From contig JAXQJY010000021.1 in the NCBI GenBank assembly GCA_037042185.1, positions 62,001 through 126,000 on the forward strand: DNA of 64,000 bases, written 5' to 3'. Source of the stretch: Sordariomycetes sp. S80-01Y (lineage: Eukaryota > Ascomycota > Sordariomycetes). Positions 44,608-56,097 of the stretch are shown here, piece by piece. The position numbers and the translations under genes were made by a program. Under the pieces are notes generated by a model. That model saw nothing but the letters and a program-made list of their open reading frames with translations. It was not told the DNA's origin and did no database searches. Position 1 is the first letter of the stretch, and the number at the start of each line of letters is the position of its first letter.

Positions 44608-46549
44608 GCTAGTTTGTCCCTTCGGAAGATGTCGTCGGCTGAGGGGTGGGTTGGGGGCGTGGAAAGGTCAAGTTTGGGAGACGCGTTTGGTGGGACGATG
44701 TGACGTCGGATACACCGCGGCTCGTGATACCACTCGGACTGACATCATGACCAGACTTACTCAGTCATAACGAGATTAGGTAAAAGTAATTGCAAGAGAT
44801 CTCTTGATTTTTGTTCTCGTCGGTCCTAGGATCGTAGTCATTCCAATCGCCTTTTCCGACCACTGTGAAGTGGCGCCTTCGTACCTCAGGTAGGCAACGG
44901 GCAGTTTTCATCTATGCTTCCAGTCTCGGATCAGCGGCCCCTTAGTTCGCCGCACCACGGAACGGCTGAGATGTAGTTTGTGAGCCTGATCTTCCAAGGT
45001 TGATAGTAAAGTCCGGACACATTGAAGCCGAAAGACGGTAGTCAGGGGATTATACTCGGCCATGCGCAGTCGGGTGTATCCAGTGACGTTCGCGACATGG
45101 ACGTTGCCAGGAGGAGGGTTGCGCAAGGCAGAGATAACGGGGCAGGCCCCCTGGTTGAAGGGTACCGCGTTGAGCGTGTCGAGGATGTGAGAACAAACGT
45201 CGATCTGGACATAGCCCTAGGAAATGAGGATCAAGAAGTCGTCAGTGATCGAGACACCCATCTTGGAGTCGCCGAGGTGTCAGCCAGGGCGACGGCAGTG
45301 TCGCGGACGAGCTGCTCTGACACCCATTAGTCTATCCATGCGCGGTTCCCAACCAAGTGCGACCATTTATTATATCGTCCTGCTCGAGCACACCACCATA
45401 TCCAATGCTGGTTTACTTATCGCGAGAGCTCGGCGTAGTGGTCTATGCCGAGACCACTGGTAGAGCTGATGGAAGTGGTTACTTTGAACTTGCCTTGGTG
45501 ATAGAGCCTCTGGCGTCCGCAGTCGAGTTGACATTAGCAGCCATCATCGCCTCATAATTTTTTACTCAATGGACCGTGGCGTTATTGTGAATGATCATCA
45601 TAGCCTTATTGGCAAGATCCTTCCAGGCAGCGTCATCAATACCAAACTATAGGCTCAAAAGATTCCTGACGACAGTGCTCAACGGCAAAGCCCACTCGTC
45701 TCGACTGTGCTCTCAGTCTCTGTCATCGAATCCCATCATTCGGGCTCTCATTTATTGCGTGCTCGGTCTGCTCCACGGCGTCGAGGAAAGGGAGTTTGAG
45801 CGTGTCGACCTAGCCGTCCCGGTAGCAACCAGGTCATGATCGGGTTTCACATTGTATGAGAGAATTGATGATTGACTTTATTCATGAGAGTGGAAGAGAC
45901 TGAAGGGCGTTAATGGCATTGAGTTTGACTCAACGACTCTACGTAATATGTGAGAGGTCAAGAATCTGTGTCTTGGAAGTCGTGGTGGAGAGAAAAGCTG
46001 TGAGATTGGAGACCTGCCATTTTAGCCTGGAGTGACTACACGAGGCCACCTCGACCGCACGCGTCCACCCCTTACTTAAGGAAAATTAAACATAAAATAA
46101 TTCATGAATTTGAACAGAACACCTGTCGAATGGGAATATTGATTCTGATCGCATCGAAGCCATTGTGTGGTCGCACACGCCCACTTTGGGTGCCCTCACA
46201 AGTACCGCTGCTCTCACTGAATCGCGACGCGTGATTGGCAGGTTCACCTATAACCACGAGAATTGCGCTCCTTCCTCACCTCTCCCATCGACGACAGTAC
46301 CTATCTGAGCCGCCAGCCTCGCGCACCAGACACACAACATCAATCGTCACTTTGTCAAGCCATAATCAGCCTTGAAGCGCCTCGTCTATATCATAGCATC
46401 AGGTTTAAAGCCTTTTGATCGACCTAGGGCTGTCTGTCGCGGAGTGTCACCAGCTCGGGCAACGCGTCTCCAAGGGGCACTTGGGACACTTTTCCCTCGA
46501 CGCAAACACTCGACCTATACTTTGCCTACATAACAGACGCGCCGTCATC
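44608..46549. other. Intergenic, Cnl2 to EAF3
   Basis: 1.9 kb between divergent starts. It contains the GTACCTCAGGTAG element (44881..44893) and an AT-rich patch near 46075-46130. Short ORFs lack homology. No RNA gene or mobile element recognised. Confidence 0.55.
44881..44893. promoter_or_regulatory. GTACCT-C-AGGTAG inverted repeat upstream of Cnl2
   Basis: Same element as upstream of RTP1 except the last base; 274 nt upstream of the Cnl2 start. Confidence 0.35.
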
Positions 46550-48696
46550 ATGCCGCCCACGCGCCAACAGCAGCCGCAGTTTCAAAAGGATGAAAAGGTC
46601 CTCTGCTTCCACATGGACATGCTCTACGAAGCCAAGATCATGGACGTCCAGCCTGCCGGCGACAAGCCTGCTGATGGTTTCCGCTACCGAGTCCACTACA
46701 AGGGCTGGAAGAACACCTGGGATGACTGGGTTCTCGTTGATCGTATCCGCCCCTTGGACGATGAGCACAAGGAGCTGGCTGCCCAGCTCCATGCTCAGCT
46801 GAGGCACAATATGCAGAAGAACGCAAAGGTTCCCAAAAAGAACCTTCGACCCGGGGCTGCCGACTCGGCACGAGGTAGCGAAGAGCGCGCTTCGTCTGCT
46901 GCTCAGGGAGGGCGAGGAGGCCGGCGTACTAAGGACTGGGAACTTGAACAGGTAAGTCATCTCAACCCTTCGCTTCCATCCATTACGCTTCCTTGCACCC
47001 CTCGATTCCAATCTGCACTGTGGCTTGGCTGGAGCCACTCAACAAGCGCCAGCCGACGATAAGTCAATTTCTACACTTTGGGCCATAAAGGAAAAGGCTC
47101 CTTCTAGCCTTGTCTGTGTTTCGGCCAGAGTCCTACCCGCCCCGCAAGCGATGTGATCTGAGTTGAATCACGGCTGCACACCCCTTTCGGACGATAATGA
47201 GCATTCATGTCCACCACAATCATACTGCGCAATCCTTTACTTCACATCTGATTGTCGACCTGATCCTGTCAGCAACTGCGCGAGTGGCCCCTTTTCACCC
47301 GCGGCTCAGAGCTACGCCTAGTTGCGGCTCCCGAAAAGCCAATCACTCCCACTCCTATTTCCTCAATCTCCCCCTTTAACCTTTTACGTCCTTTTACGTC
47401 TCACCATCATAGTGTTGCTCCCTTTCCTCTTCTTGCAAACCTCAAAGCACTGCTCATCATCACCCTCGAATCCTTCCACATGAATACACCTGCAGACCCA
47501 GACCCCAGCAAGGCCGATTCCATGTTCAAGCACTCCCGCGCACAGCTTCCAACGTCCAACGTCAGAGGCTGCCCCGATTATCCCCTTTTGGATCCCTTCG
47601 TGCCCTTGCTTGGACGGAGGGCGCCTCTCAAGGTCGCGAAGCTTCCGTTGGTCAATGACCACTTGACGCGGTGGCCCACCAAAAGGGACCTGCTCGTTCT
47701 CGATAAGCCAAGTCTTCACGAGTGGAGGACTGCACAACCAGAGGAGAAAATTGCACCTCCTAAGGTGGCCTTGCTTTCTGTTGACGAGCGTTCGGAACCC
47801 CCAGAAACCACGCCGGGTGGGCGAGTCACGAGGAGCCAGGCGAAGCGAGCGCGCGAGGCCGGCTCGAGTGAGGATGTGCTGCCATTACCCAAGCTTGCAC
47901 GCATTCTGCGTGTCGAAATCAAAGCACCTGCAAGGCATGGTTGCACCACCATCCAAGACTCTCTCCTCCACAATGCCGTTCGGCCACAGTCTTGTCATTA
48001 GAAGCAGCAAGATCAGCAGAACACTAACCATGCCCAGGAGGAGTCTTTCCACAGCAAGCCCATGATCAACCTGCCTGTCCCTGATCACATCCAGGCGATG
48101 CTCGTTGACGACTGGGAGAATGTCACCAAGAATAACCAGCTCGTTCCTCTTCCTCATGACAAACCAGTCGAGAAGATCCTTGAGGATTATCTCAACGCTG
48201 AACGCCAAAATCGCCCAGCAGGGTCTGCTAGTATGGACATCCTCGAGGAAGTTATTGCTGGTTTCCGGGAGTACTTTGAGAAGGCTCTTAGCCGTATTCT
48301 TCTTTATCGGTGAGTCCAACGCGGGATCGCCCGGGAGCGGAGAGAAAAAGCTGACATTTCTAGCTTTGAGCGTCACCAGTATATGGAGATGCGAAAGCTC
48401 ATCGACGATGACGAGGACACGCAACACAAAACCGTTTGCGACATTTACGGTGCTGAGCATCTAGCCCGCCTTATTGGTAGGCATTCCTTGCTTGTTGTTC
48501 CCAACCTGTACTGACCCCTCTAGTCACCCTCCCGGAGCTTCTTGCTCAGACCAACATGGACCAACAGTCTGTGTCTCGCCTTAGAGAGGAGATCGGCAAG
48601 TTCACCATATGGCTAGGCAAGGAGGCGAAGACCTACTTTGTCAGCGAGTACGAGACTCCCTCGCAGGAGTACGTCGACACCGCTCGCAGCTTCTAG
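46550..48696 (+). CDS. EAF3: Chromatin protein Eaf3 (MRG15), NuA4 and Rpd3S subunit
   Basis: Four exons, 46550..46951, 48038..48309, 48364..48476 and 48524..48696, 319 residues. The N-terminal chromo-barrel domain (residues ~10-85) includes KVLCFHMDMLYEAKI and YRVHYKGWKNTWDDWV, with the aromatic residues that cradle methyl-lysine (H3K36me). A Gly/Arg/Ser-rich linker leads to the MRG domain (~145-315): LPVPDHIQAMLVDDWENVTK, FEKALSRILLYRFERHQYM, AEHLARLIVTLPELL. Intron 1 (GTAAGT...CTAAC...CAG) is 1086 nt, about twenty times the local norm, and holds a separate ORF on the same strand. Introns 2 and 3 are 54 and 47 nt. Eaf3 directs histone acetylation and deacetylation within transcribed genes. 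Confidence 0.95.
47480..48001 (+). CDS. Possible nested gene inside EAF3 intron 1
   Basis: A 173-codon ATG-to-stop frame (MNTPADPDPSKADSMFKHSR...) lies wholly within the long first intron of EAF3, on the same strand. It ends 36 nt before the intron's 3' splice site. About 140 nt upstream is pyrimidine-rich, as at fungal promoters. The protein has no signal peptide or membrane segment; residues ~110-130 read GGRVTRSQAKRAREAG, basic and nuclear-like. I recognise no family. I looked for a donor that would splice it in frame to the MRG exons and found none with a good consensus. It may be a real nested gene, an upstream alternative transcript, or chance. Confidence 0.35.
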   Translation: MNTPADPDPSKADSMFKHSRAQLPTSNVRGCPDYPLLDPFVPLLGRRAPLKVAKLPLVNDHLTRWPTKRDLLVLDKPSLHEWRTAQPEEKIAPPKVALLSVDERSEPPETTPGGRVTRSQAKRAREAGSSEDVLPLPKLARILRVEIKAPARHGCTTIQDSLLHNAVRPQSCH

Positions 48697-49279
48697 TGTT
48701 ATGGCGACGGCGTCCGCTCCAAGAGCAGAGCTGCTTCAATGATGAGCAAATGATCAAGGCAAAGAACCGTAGAGAGGGTTCCGAGGATAAAGGACAAGAG
48801 AAACCCATGGGGAGACGCCTAGGTGAAGCGCCAGACAGAGCTCAAGCTCAGCCCTGCAGCAGATGTGATCAGATTGAGAGGAGACACAAAATGAACCTAG
48901 GCCAACGGGAACGCTGAAGTACCCGTCTCTTCGCTGCCACTCAACCGTCAGAGAGAGATAAAGATGAGACACAAAGGGTGTCTGTAGCCAGAGCTCAGAG
49001 AGCCTTTGTACGGAGCTTGCAAGGTATCAGATATATGTCACAATCGACAGTTCCTGATTGCCCAGCAAACAATCGCAGTTTAGCACAGATAATTTAACGT
49101 AAACATGTAATTGGTCCTTTGATTGGCCCTTTACGCCTTAGAGTACATGGTATAGGCGTTCCATAGCAGTAATGATATTGTACAGTGGACTTGACACCTT
49201 CCGTAGTCGTACACTCGACATTTATCGTGTCCGTTCCTCCAAACTGTGGCGGCTGTCCATCCGTGACCTCTTCCCGACC
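48697..49279. other. Convergent 3' region, EAF3 and uL30m
   Basis: 583 nt with no gene visible. Confidence 0.55.
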
Positions 49280-49564
49280 TCATTGCGCTCCTGGCCGTCC
49301 CTCCATCCTCGGCACCCTTCGCTCCACCCAGAAGCCCTTATCCGGCGTCCTTTCGCTCTTCACCTCACCTCTCGTCAAGCGCTCGCTGACCTCCTCCACG
49401 CGCACCAGCTCCTTGACCTTGAGAATCATACCGCCGACCTGCGCGGAGACCGGGTGGAAAGCGACGCGGCCGCGGCGGTGCAGGCCGAGCGCCTTGAGGA
49501 CGCCGCGCGTCCGTTCTGGCAGGCCGATTGAGGAGCGGTGCAGGGTTATGCGGAAGAAGGACAT
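49280..49564 (-). CDS. MRPL33: Mitochondrial large-subunit ribosomal protein uL30m (Mrpl33)
   Basis: Single exon, 94 residues. [20 protein letters not shown] and [20 protein letters not shown] match the ribosomal L30 fold as found in yeast Mrpl33 (KVTLSRSLIG, SLGLGKRG); [11 protein letters not shown] follows. The C-terminal extension ending GFWVERRVP corresponds to the NPGFIVEKR of the yeast protein. Length fits (yeast 86). It is part of the 54S mitoribosome; the basic N-terminus may itself act for import. It is easily missed because it is short and overlapped by longer false frames. Confidence 0.88.
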   Translation of the reverse strand: MSFFRITLHRSSIGLPERTRGVLKALGLHRRGRVAFHPVSAQVGGMILKVKELVRVEEVSERLTRGEVKSERTPDKGFWVERRVPRMEGRPGAQ

Positions 49565-50333
49565 GGCGACCGTAGGATGCTCGCGGCTGCGGCGCGCGGC
49601 GGTTGTCGATGCAGTTTTCTTTTGGTGGCTGCGATTCGAGATTGGTGGTCTGACGGGGTTTCTGATTTCGCAAGGTCAGAAATGCCGGCGTCGAGGCGGA
49701 CGCAGTCGAGGGAGTGCAGGCACTATTTTTCGTATAGTTTGATCTTCGTGGATGGTGTTTCGCTTCTCTCCCACGCCGTCACTGCTCGCCCGTATCGTCG
49801 TCGTGGTATGTCGTAGATTTTCGAGGTCGCCAAGACCAGCCTCGGGGATGCAGTCACGAGGTCATGTGATCGTTGATCCACCATATCACCTACCCTACAC
49901 TCAGGGGTATACTCACTCCACCGCAGTGCAAGAGTAGAGGGATCTAAAAAGCGGTCAAACTCTCCAGGGGTTTTGAAGTGACTCGAATGGTTTGCATCAA
50001 CGCACCAGTGGTGAAAGTTCTGTTCACGTCCTTTCTCACACCCCTGTTGACAATCACACCGCCGTGGGAAGAAACCATGCTTTGGACTGGTTTAGAGCGG
50101 TGTGTTGCGCTAAGACCGCATCATTGGGGAACAGGATTTGCTGGTGTTCACAGGCGTCGAGCTTCCGAGTAGTCATTGGGCGGGAGGCAACTTCAAAGAT
50201 TCCTTTAACATGATGTTCATTATATTCTAGTAACCGTAGGCAAAATGGCTTCCTTGCACGTCGAGGTTCATACATGTCCCCGCTTCTACTCCCAGACCCG
50301 TCGCAGATAAATAGCAAAATGATCTTAACACTT
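49565..50333. other. Intergenic, uL30m to acl1
   Basis: 769 nt: upstream of uL30m and downstream of acl1. No gene visible. Confidence 0.55.
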
Positions 50334-52348
50334 TTACATCTTGACCTCAACGCGACCCTCAGCTCCAGGAGCGCCTTGGGCAAGGCTGGGCAGCAGGTAG
50401 GTGATGTCATCCCAGGGGTGACGGTACAGGCCAGTGCGCAGGCGCTTCTGGTCGAGGAAGTGGGCAATGAGACCGATCGAACGTCCGAGGACGAAGAGAC
50501 CGTTCAAGACACCCATGCCGAGGTAGTCCTCAGCCTCCTCGGCAGAGAATGCGCCGCAGTTGCGGAGCAGGTCAACAAAGCAGACGGCGATACAACCATC
50601 GACGTTGAGAATAAGGTTGTCCTTCTTGGAGGTGGTGACGGTCTCGACGGCGAGGGCGTAGTCGAGGAGCTTGTGGCTGGGGAAGTTGGCAAGAACGTAC
50701 TCCTTGACCAGCTCGACACGGAGATCGGGATTGTTGCGGGACTTGATGCGGTGACCGATACCAGGAATGAGCTTGTTGGCCTTGCGCATGCCGTCGACGA
50801 ATTCACGAGGGGACAGGCCCTTGTCGAAAGCCTTGGTGAACTCCTCAGCAGCACCGTCAAGAGCACCACCGAAACGGGAGCCGATGGTCAGCAGACCAGA
50901 GACGAGGGCAGATATCAGGTCCTTGCCGGCACGGGTGGTGATGATGGTGTTCATGGCACCGGACACGGCGGGACCGTGATCGGCAGTGAGCATGAGGACC
51001 ATCTCCAAGAACTTGGAGGCGTACTTGGGGAGACGGCGGCGGAACCACAGGAGAGACATGACACCACCAATGCCAATCTCCTCCTTGAAGACGTCGGAGA
51101 TGGGCATACCAGCGTACAGCAACTCCTGACCACGGTCATCGGAGATGGTGGAGATGAAAGCAGCAGGCTTACGGATGAGGCCAAGCTCCTGAGCCCACGA
51201 GTAGTCCATGGGAATCTTGGGAACAGCAGGCTCAGGCTGGGGCTTGACGGTACCCTCCTTGATGAGCTTCTGGTAGACCTCTGCAAGAGTTGAAGGAAGG
51301 TCCTCGAAGGTGTTGGGCACGTAGAAACCGGCCTCCTTCATGGACTCGTTCTTCTTGGCAGCAGTCTCGAGCTGCGAGTTGGCGAACGAACCGGCGTGGC
51401 CGAACTGCACCTCAGTCTTGAACATGCTGGCGCAAGTACCAATGGCCCACGCAACGATGGGCTTGGTGATGACACCCTGCTTGACAGCCTCAATAACCTT
51501 GTACTCCTCCACACCGCCAACCTCACCGAGCAGCAGCAAAATCTTGCACTCGGGGTCGGCCTGGTACCTGAGCATGTGGTCGATGAAGGTAGTTCCGGGA
51601 TAGCGATCACCGCCAATGGCAATACCCTCGTAAACACCATCGGTGTTTTGCGAGATGATGTTGTTCAGCTCGTTGGACATACCACCAGACTTGGAAACGT
51701 AACCGACGGAGCCCTTGCGGTAGAGCTTGGAGGCGACAATGTTGTCCATCATACCGCCAGTGTTGCCGATCTTGAAGCTTCCAGGCTTGATGCCACCAAC
51801 AGTGGCAGGGCCAATGATGGTAACACCCTTCTTCTGAGCAACATGGGCGATCTCGCGAGCGCGCTGTCTCTGTCAGCCATTGCTCTCAGTGTAGCTCACG
51901 GGCTGGTACTTACACGCTCAGGAACACCCTCAGCAATGATAGCAATGGTCTTGATCTGGGGGTTCTCCATCAACTCCATGGTGGAGCTGTAGACACTGCG
52001 GGAGGAAGCAAAGTTGACGACAACGTCGACGTCAGGGTGCTTGCTCATGGCCTGCTCGACCTGCTGGTAGACGGGCAGCAGAGTCTCGCTGGTGCCCCAG
52101 TACATCTTGGAGACGAACTGTCCACCGAATGTGTAGATGATGCCGGCGACGGAAGGCTGCTTACGCTTGCAGATAAAATCGAAGTCGAGCATGCCCTGGA
52201 CGGCTCTGGGCTGGAGACCGTAGACGAAGCATCGGGTCTTGTCGCTGAAGAGGGCGTGGGAGGGCATTGGGCTCAGTGGCCGGCTGGGAGCAGCGAAGCG
52301 CTGGATCTTGTCGTTGGCCGAGAGGCCCTTGGTACCGTTGGCAGCCAT
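50334..52348 (-). CDS. acl1: ATP-citrate lyase subunit 1 (CoA-ligase / citrate synthase-like)
   Basis: Two exons, 52348..51914 and 51863..50334, 654 residues. The 50-nt intron joins [16 protein letters not shown]. The CoA-binding and ligase part contains [15 protein letters not shown]-type sequence and the phospho-His loop [10 protein letters not shown]; the C-terminal citrate-synthase-like part has [16 protein letters not shown]. It ends AEGRVEVKM. Together with subunit 2 it forms cytosolic ATP-citrate lyase, which makes acetyl-CoA from citrate for lipids, histone acetylation and secondary metabolism. Ascomycetes encode the enzyme as two subunits, unlike animals. The start is the first ATG; the frame upstream opens only at TTG. 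Confidence 0.97.
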
Positions 52349-54298
52349 TCTCAAGGTTTCTTGTCAAGAAGAGGCAGCTGTAGTGTCGGAGTGCGGGTCA
52401 GCAAGAGCTGGACAATCAGTCGCTACAGTGGGCGCAATTGAAGCTGACCCTGATTAAGAGGATGTGAGGTGAAAGAAAACAAGGAGATGCGCCCAAAGAA
52501 GAGCTGCGCAGAGGTAGAAGATAATGTGATGATGGAGGAGAGTTCAGGAGGGGAGATCAACTTTCGAGAAGGAGGTGAGAGCATGAGAGCAGAAAGTGCC
52601 CGCCGAAGCGGACGAGGCTGTCGATTTGCTGCTCCAGCTCCCGGACCACCCACCGCCTGCAACGCGAGCAGGAGCGACCAAAATTTTAGTGGGGCCCAGC
52701 TCTTGCCCTGCAGGATTGCGCAGCCGCTATGAGAGCGGCGCCAACCCACCGGCTGGACCCCTGGCGAAGGCGACAAAAAAGGAGGGGGTAATCTGATCTC
52801 ACTCACCTTGATGAGAGGGGCAACGCTGGTCAGATCTGCTTGATCTGGGGTTGTTTCAGAGACGAGAATCGTAACTCAAAGATTTGAGAAGAACCGCAGC
52901 TTTGCAATTCGTTTTGCAATGAACTTCTCAAGAGGTGTGTAGCGTACGGAATTACTCCGTTGTCGCTGCCGTTGACGGAGGGCAGCCAAGGTTGGGGAAA
53001 ACTTTTTTGGGGATCATTTTGTCGGTGGTTTTCGTTGATGTGTTTCTGTTGAATCCCGCTGCACCGTCTTTGCCATCCCCCGAGGGTACTAACAGCCGTT
53101 GTACCGGTACTTGCAGCGGCCCGAGCTTAGAGCAGCTCTCCGAATTGAGATGAGCTTCAACAAGAAATCGAACCATTTTGCACTGCCAGAGTGGATGGTG
53201 ATTTCTTTCCGTTTCCTGGTCATTGAGCATGGTCAACCTTCATCGGTCGGAAACGACTCTAATCGAGTCTGTCGTCGTATCGTTCCATGGCTCGTCTGAC
53301 ACCCCGTGCTGACCATCACAAACGCCAGCCGCCGCAGGATGTCGAAAAGAGCTCCAGGTTTGCTCTCTTGCTGGGGGCTGACCGTCAGCGGAATTTCCGT
53401 TTCGGCCGATTTCCCTGGCAAGATCCTTGAATGCTCTTCGTAATGATGCTTGTGGTGATGCGGTGCAACCGGCTTCGGCGCATAATACGCGCCCACCATC
53501 AATCCTCAATCCTGCACTCAATCCAAGCCAGAAACACACCGACATGACACAACAACTGATTTTGGCCTGCCGGTGCTTTCTGGCCAGATATTTGCCTCGT
53601 CGAGAGCCCTTGGAGGGTCCCACTCGGGCATCCTCAACAGCAGCCACAGACAAGTATCGGTACCTGTGACGACAACCCCCAAAGGTTTTCCAGTGCAGTG
53701 ACAGCAGCCGCGACCGCTGGTCCCTACCCCTGGACGGGCTCACCGCCCGGGTCGGTCTCCGTCCGTGCGCACCTCCAAGAAAGGGTCGGCCCCACTCGGC
53801 GGCCACTGGGCCATTGCACCACAGCACTGGAGCTTCCCTGCAGCATCGCTCCTGCCCGCCCAAATTTTCGAGAGGCTGATTTTCTGCCGGCTTCGAACTC
53901 GTCGCCCACAGCCTGACCTGGATCTTCTCTGCCTCTGACCACCTCACCTCCATACTCCCCGCCATCGTCTTTCCTCCATCACTACCTTGACAATCTTCTC
54001 ATTTTTGGACCACTCCATTGTAATTGCAGCTTCGAATTGTCGCTGTGCATCACACTTTGCCCACTCGAGCTGCGGAAGTGGTAAGTGAGCTCCCAATTGC
54101 TGCCCCTCAGTCTCTCCAGGTTGCGCGCGAGCGGTAGCGGTCAACTCGACCACCTCAAGATTGCGCGCCTGTAGACGCTCTGCGGAATGGCAACGTTCGA
54201 ATGGCTTCATATCGACCAATTGCTGACTCTGCATCGAGGAAAAAGTGAACATACCTCTCGATTCTCCTTCACCGTAACCTCCCTCATCTCCAGTCACA
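52349..54298. promoter_or_regulatory. Shared acl1-acl2 upstream region
   Basis: 1.95 kb between the two divergent ATP-citrate lyase start codons, expected to carry both promoters and leaders. A CCAAT pentamer occurs near 54089 and another near 54216. A 241-codon minus-strand frame in the middle (53240..53965) has no homology and is not called. An ATG at 54187 opens a frame that overlaps the acl2 start; it may be removed by 5' leader splicing or lie upstream of transcription. Confidence 0.6.
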
Positions 54299-56097
54299 AT
54301 GTCCGCCAAGTCGATTCTCGAGGCCGACGGCAAGGCCATCCTCAACTACCACCTCACTCGCGCTCCCGTCATCAAGCCGAGTCCTCTTCCCAACCCCACA
54401 ACGCACAACCCTCCTCCCAAGCTGGCCTCGCTGCACTTCCCAGCGGACGCCAACCCTGAGGACGTCCTGAACCAGGCCGAGGTCACCTACCCTTGGCTGT
54501 TGCACCCCGGTGCGAAGTTCGTCGCGAAGCCCGATCAGCTCATCAAGCGTCGTGGTAAGAGCGGTCTTCTGGCTCTGAACAAGCCCTGGGCCGAGGCCAA
54601 GGCCTGGGTTGCCGAGAGGGCTCGCAAGGAGCAGCAGGTTGAGCACACCACTGGTCTGCTGACCCAGTTCTTGGTCGAGCCGTTCGTGCCTCATCCTCAA
54701 GACACCGAGTACTACATCAACATCAACTCGGTCCGTGAGGTAAGTCGTGCCCCAGGCGAGGAAGGCGATGGAGAAGGGTGCTTGGGCGGAAGCGGCATCG
54801 TCTCGAAAATCAATGTTCAAATCATGAATGTTGAGAGATGAGAGCAGGAAGGGGCGCAGGGAAGGATCCCTCCTTTATCTCGGATCGCTTCGGTTCAAGC
54901 TGTGGGCTCCGGTAATTGAGGACCGGCTGGCTCACGGACGAACGGATGTCACGATGCGGATAAGGAGGGTCCGCCCGAGACCCCTGTATTTCTGGCCGCT
55001 ACTCCCAAGAGTCTCACCACCTGCCTAAAATGCGGAATTCGCACCCTCAATGAGCTAATTGCTAACGTTTGCAGGGTGACTGGATCCTCTTCACCCACGA
55101 GGGTGGTGTTGATGTTGGTGATGTCGACGCCAAGGCTGAGAAGCTCCTGATCCCCGTCGACCTCACCGAGTACCCCTCGAACGAGGAGATCGCCGCCACT
55201 CTCCTCAAGAACGTGCCCAAGGGCGTCCACAACGTTCTTGTCGACTTTATCACCCGCCTGTATGCTGTCTACGTCGACTGCCAGTTCACCTACCTCGAGA
55301 TCAACCCCCTTGTTGTCATCCCCAACGAGGACAAGACCGCCGCCGATGTTCACTTCCTCGATCTTGCTGCCAAGCTCGATCAGACCGCTGACTTCGAGTG
55401 CGGTGTCAAGTGGGCTATCGCGCGGTCACCCGCTGCTCTCGGCCTGACCAACGTTGCCAGCGGCGACAAGGTCAGCATCGACGCTGGTCCCCCAATCGAG
55501 TTCCCTGCTCCTTTCGGCCGTGAGCTGACCAAGGAGGAGGCCTACATCGCTGATTTGGATGCCAAGACCGGCGCTTCGCTGAAGCTCACTGTTTTGAACC
55601 CCAACGGCCGTGTGTGGACTCTTGTTGCTGGTGGTGGTGCTTCCGTGGTGTACGCCGATGCCATTGCGTCTGCTGGCTTCGCCGACGAGCTCGCCAACTA
55701 CGGCGAGTACTCCGGCGCGCCGACTGAGTCGCAAACCTACCACTACGCCCGCACTGTTCTCGACCTTATGCTGCGGGCACCTATGTCCGACAAGGGCAAG
55801 GTCCTCTTCATTGGAGGTGGTATTGCCAACTTCACCAACGTCGCCTCTACCTTCAAGGGCGTTATCCGTGCTCTGCGCGACTTCGCCACCCAGCTGATCG
55901 AGCACAACGTCCAGATCTGGGTTCGTCGTGCCGGCCCCAACTACCAGGAAGGTCTCAAGAACATCAAGGCTGCCACACAGGAGCTTGGCCTCGATGCCAA
56001 GGTTTTCGGCCCCGACATGCACGTTTCGGGTATCGTGCCTTTGGCGCTCGTTCCCGGAAAGTGGGAGGAGAGCAACGCTCAGGAGTTCTCTAGCTAA
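54299..56097 (+). CDS. acl2: ATP-citrate lyase subunit 2 (ATP-grasp / citrate-binding)
   Basis: Two exons, 54299..54739 and 55075..56097, 487 residues. The ATP-grasp part starts [19 protein letters not shown] and includes [19 protein letters not shown] and [14 protein letters not shown]; the citrate-binding part has [34 protein letters not shown] and [14 protein letters not shown]. Splicing gives [20 protein letters not shown]. The intron is 335 nt, much longer than most here, with GTAAGT and a GCTAAC branch site. Length and partner fit the fungal two-subunit enzyme. Co-expression with acl1 is expected from the divergent arrangement. Confidence 0.97.

Noticed and set aside
47480-48037. Idea that the ORF in EAF3 intron 1 is an alternative first exon spliced to the MRG domain
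   Set aside because: The best donor-like site (GTGAGG near 47868) would join the MRG exon out of frame and meet a stop, so a fusion isoform is not supported; an independent ORF is kept as a low-confidence call.
50274-51293. 339-codon plus-strand ORF over acl1
   Set aside because: Antisense shadow of the acl1 exon, which is certain from homology.
53240-53965. 241-codon minus-strand ORF in the acl1-acl2 region
   Set aside because: No homology, odd composition rich in Trp, Cys and Arg, and sits in a known type of shared promoter.
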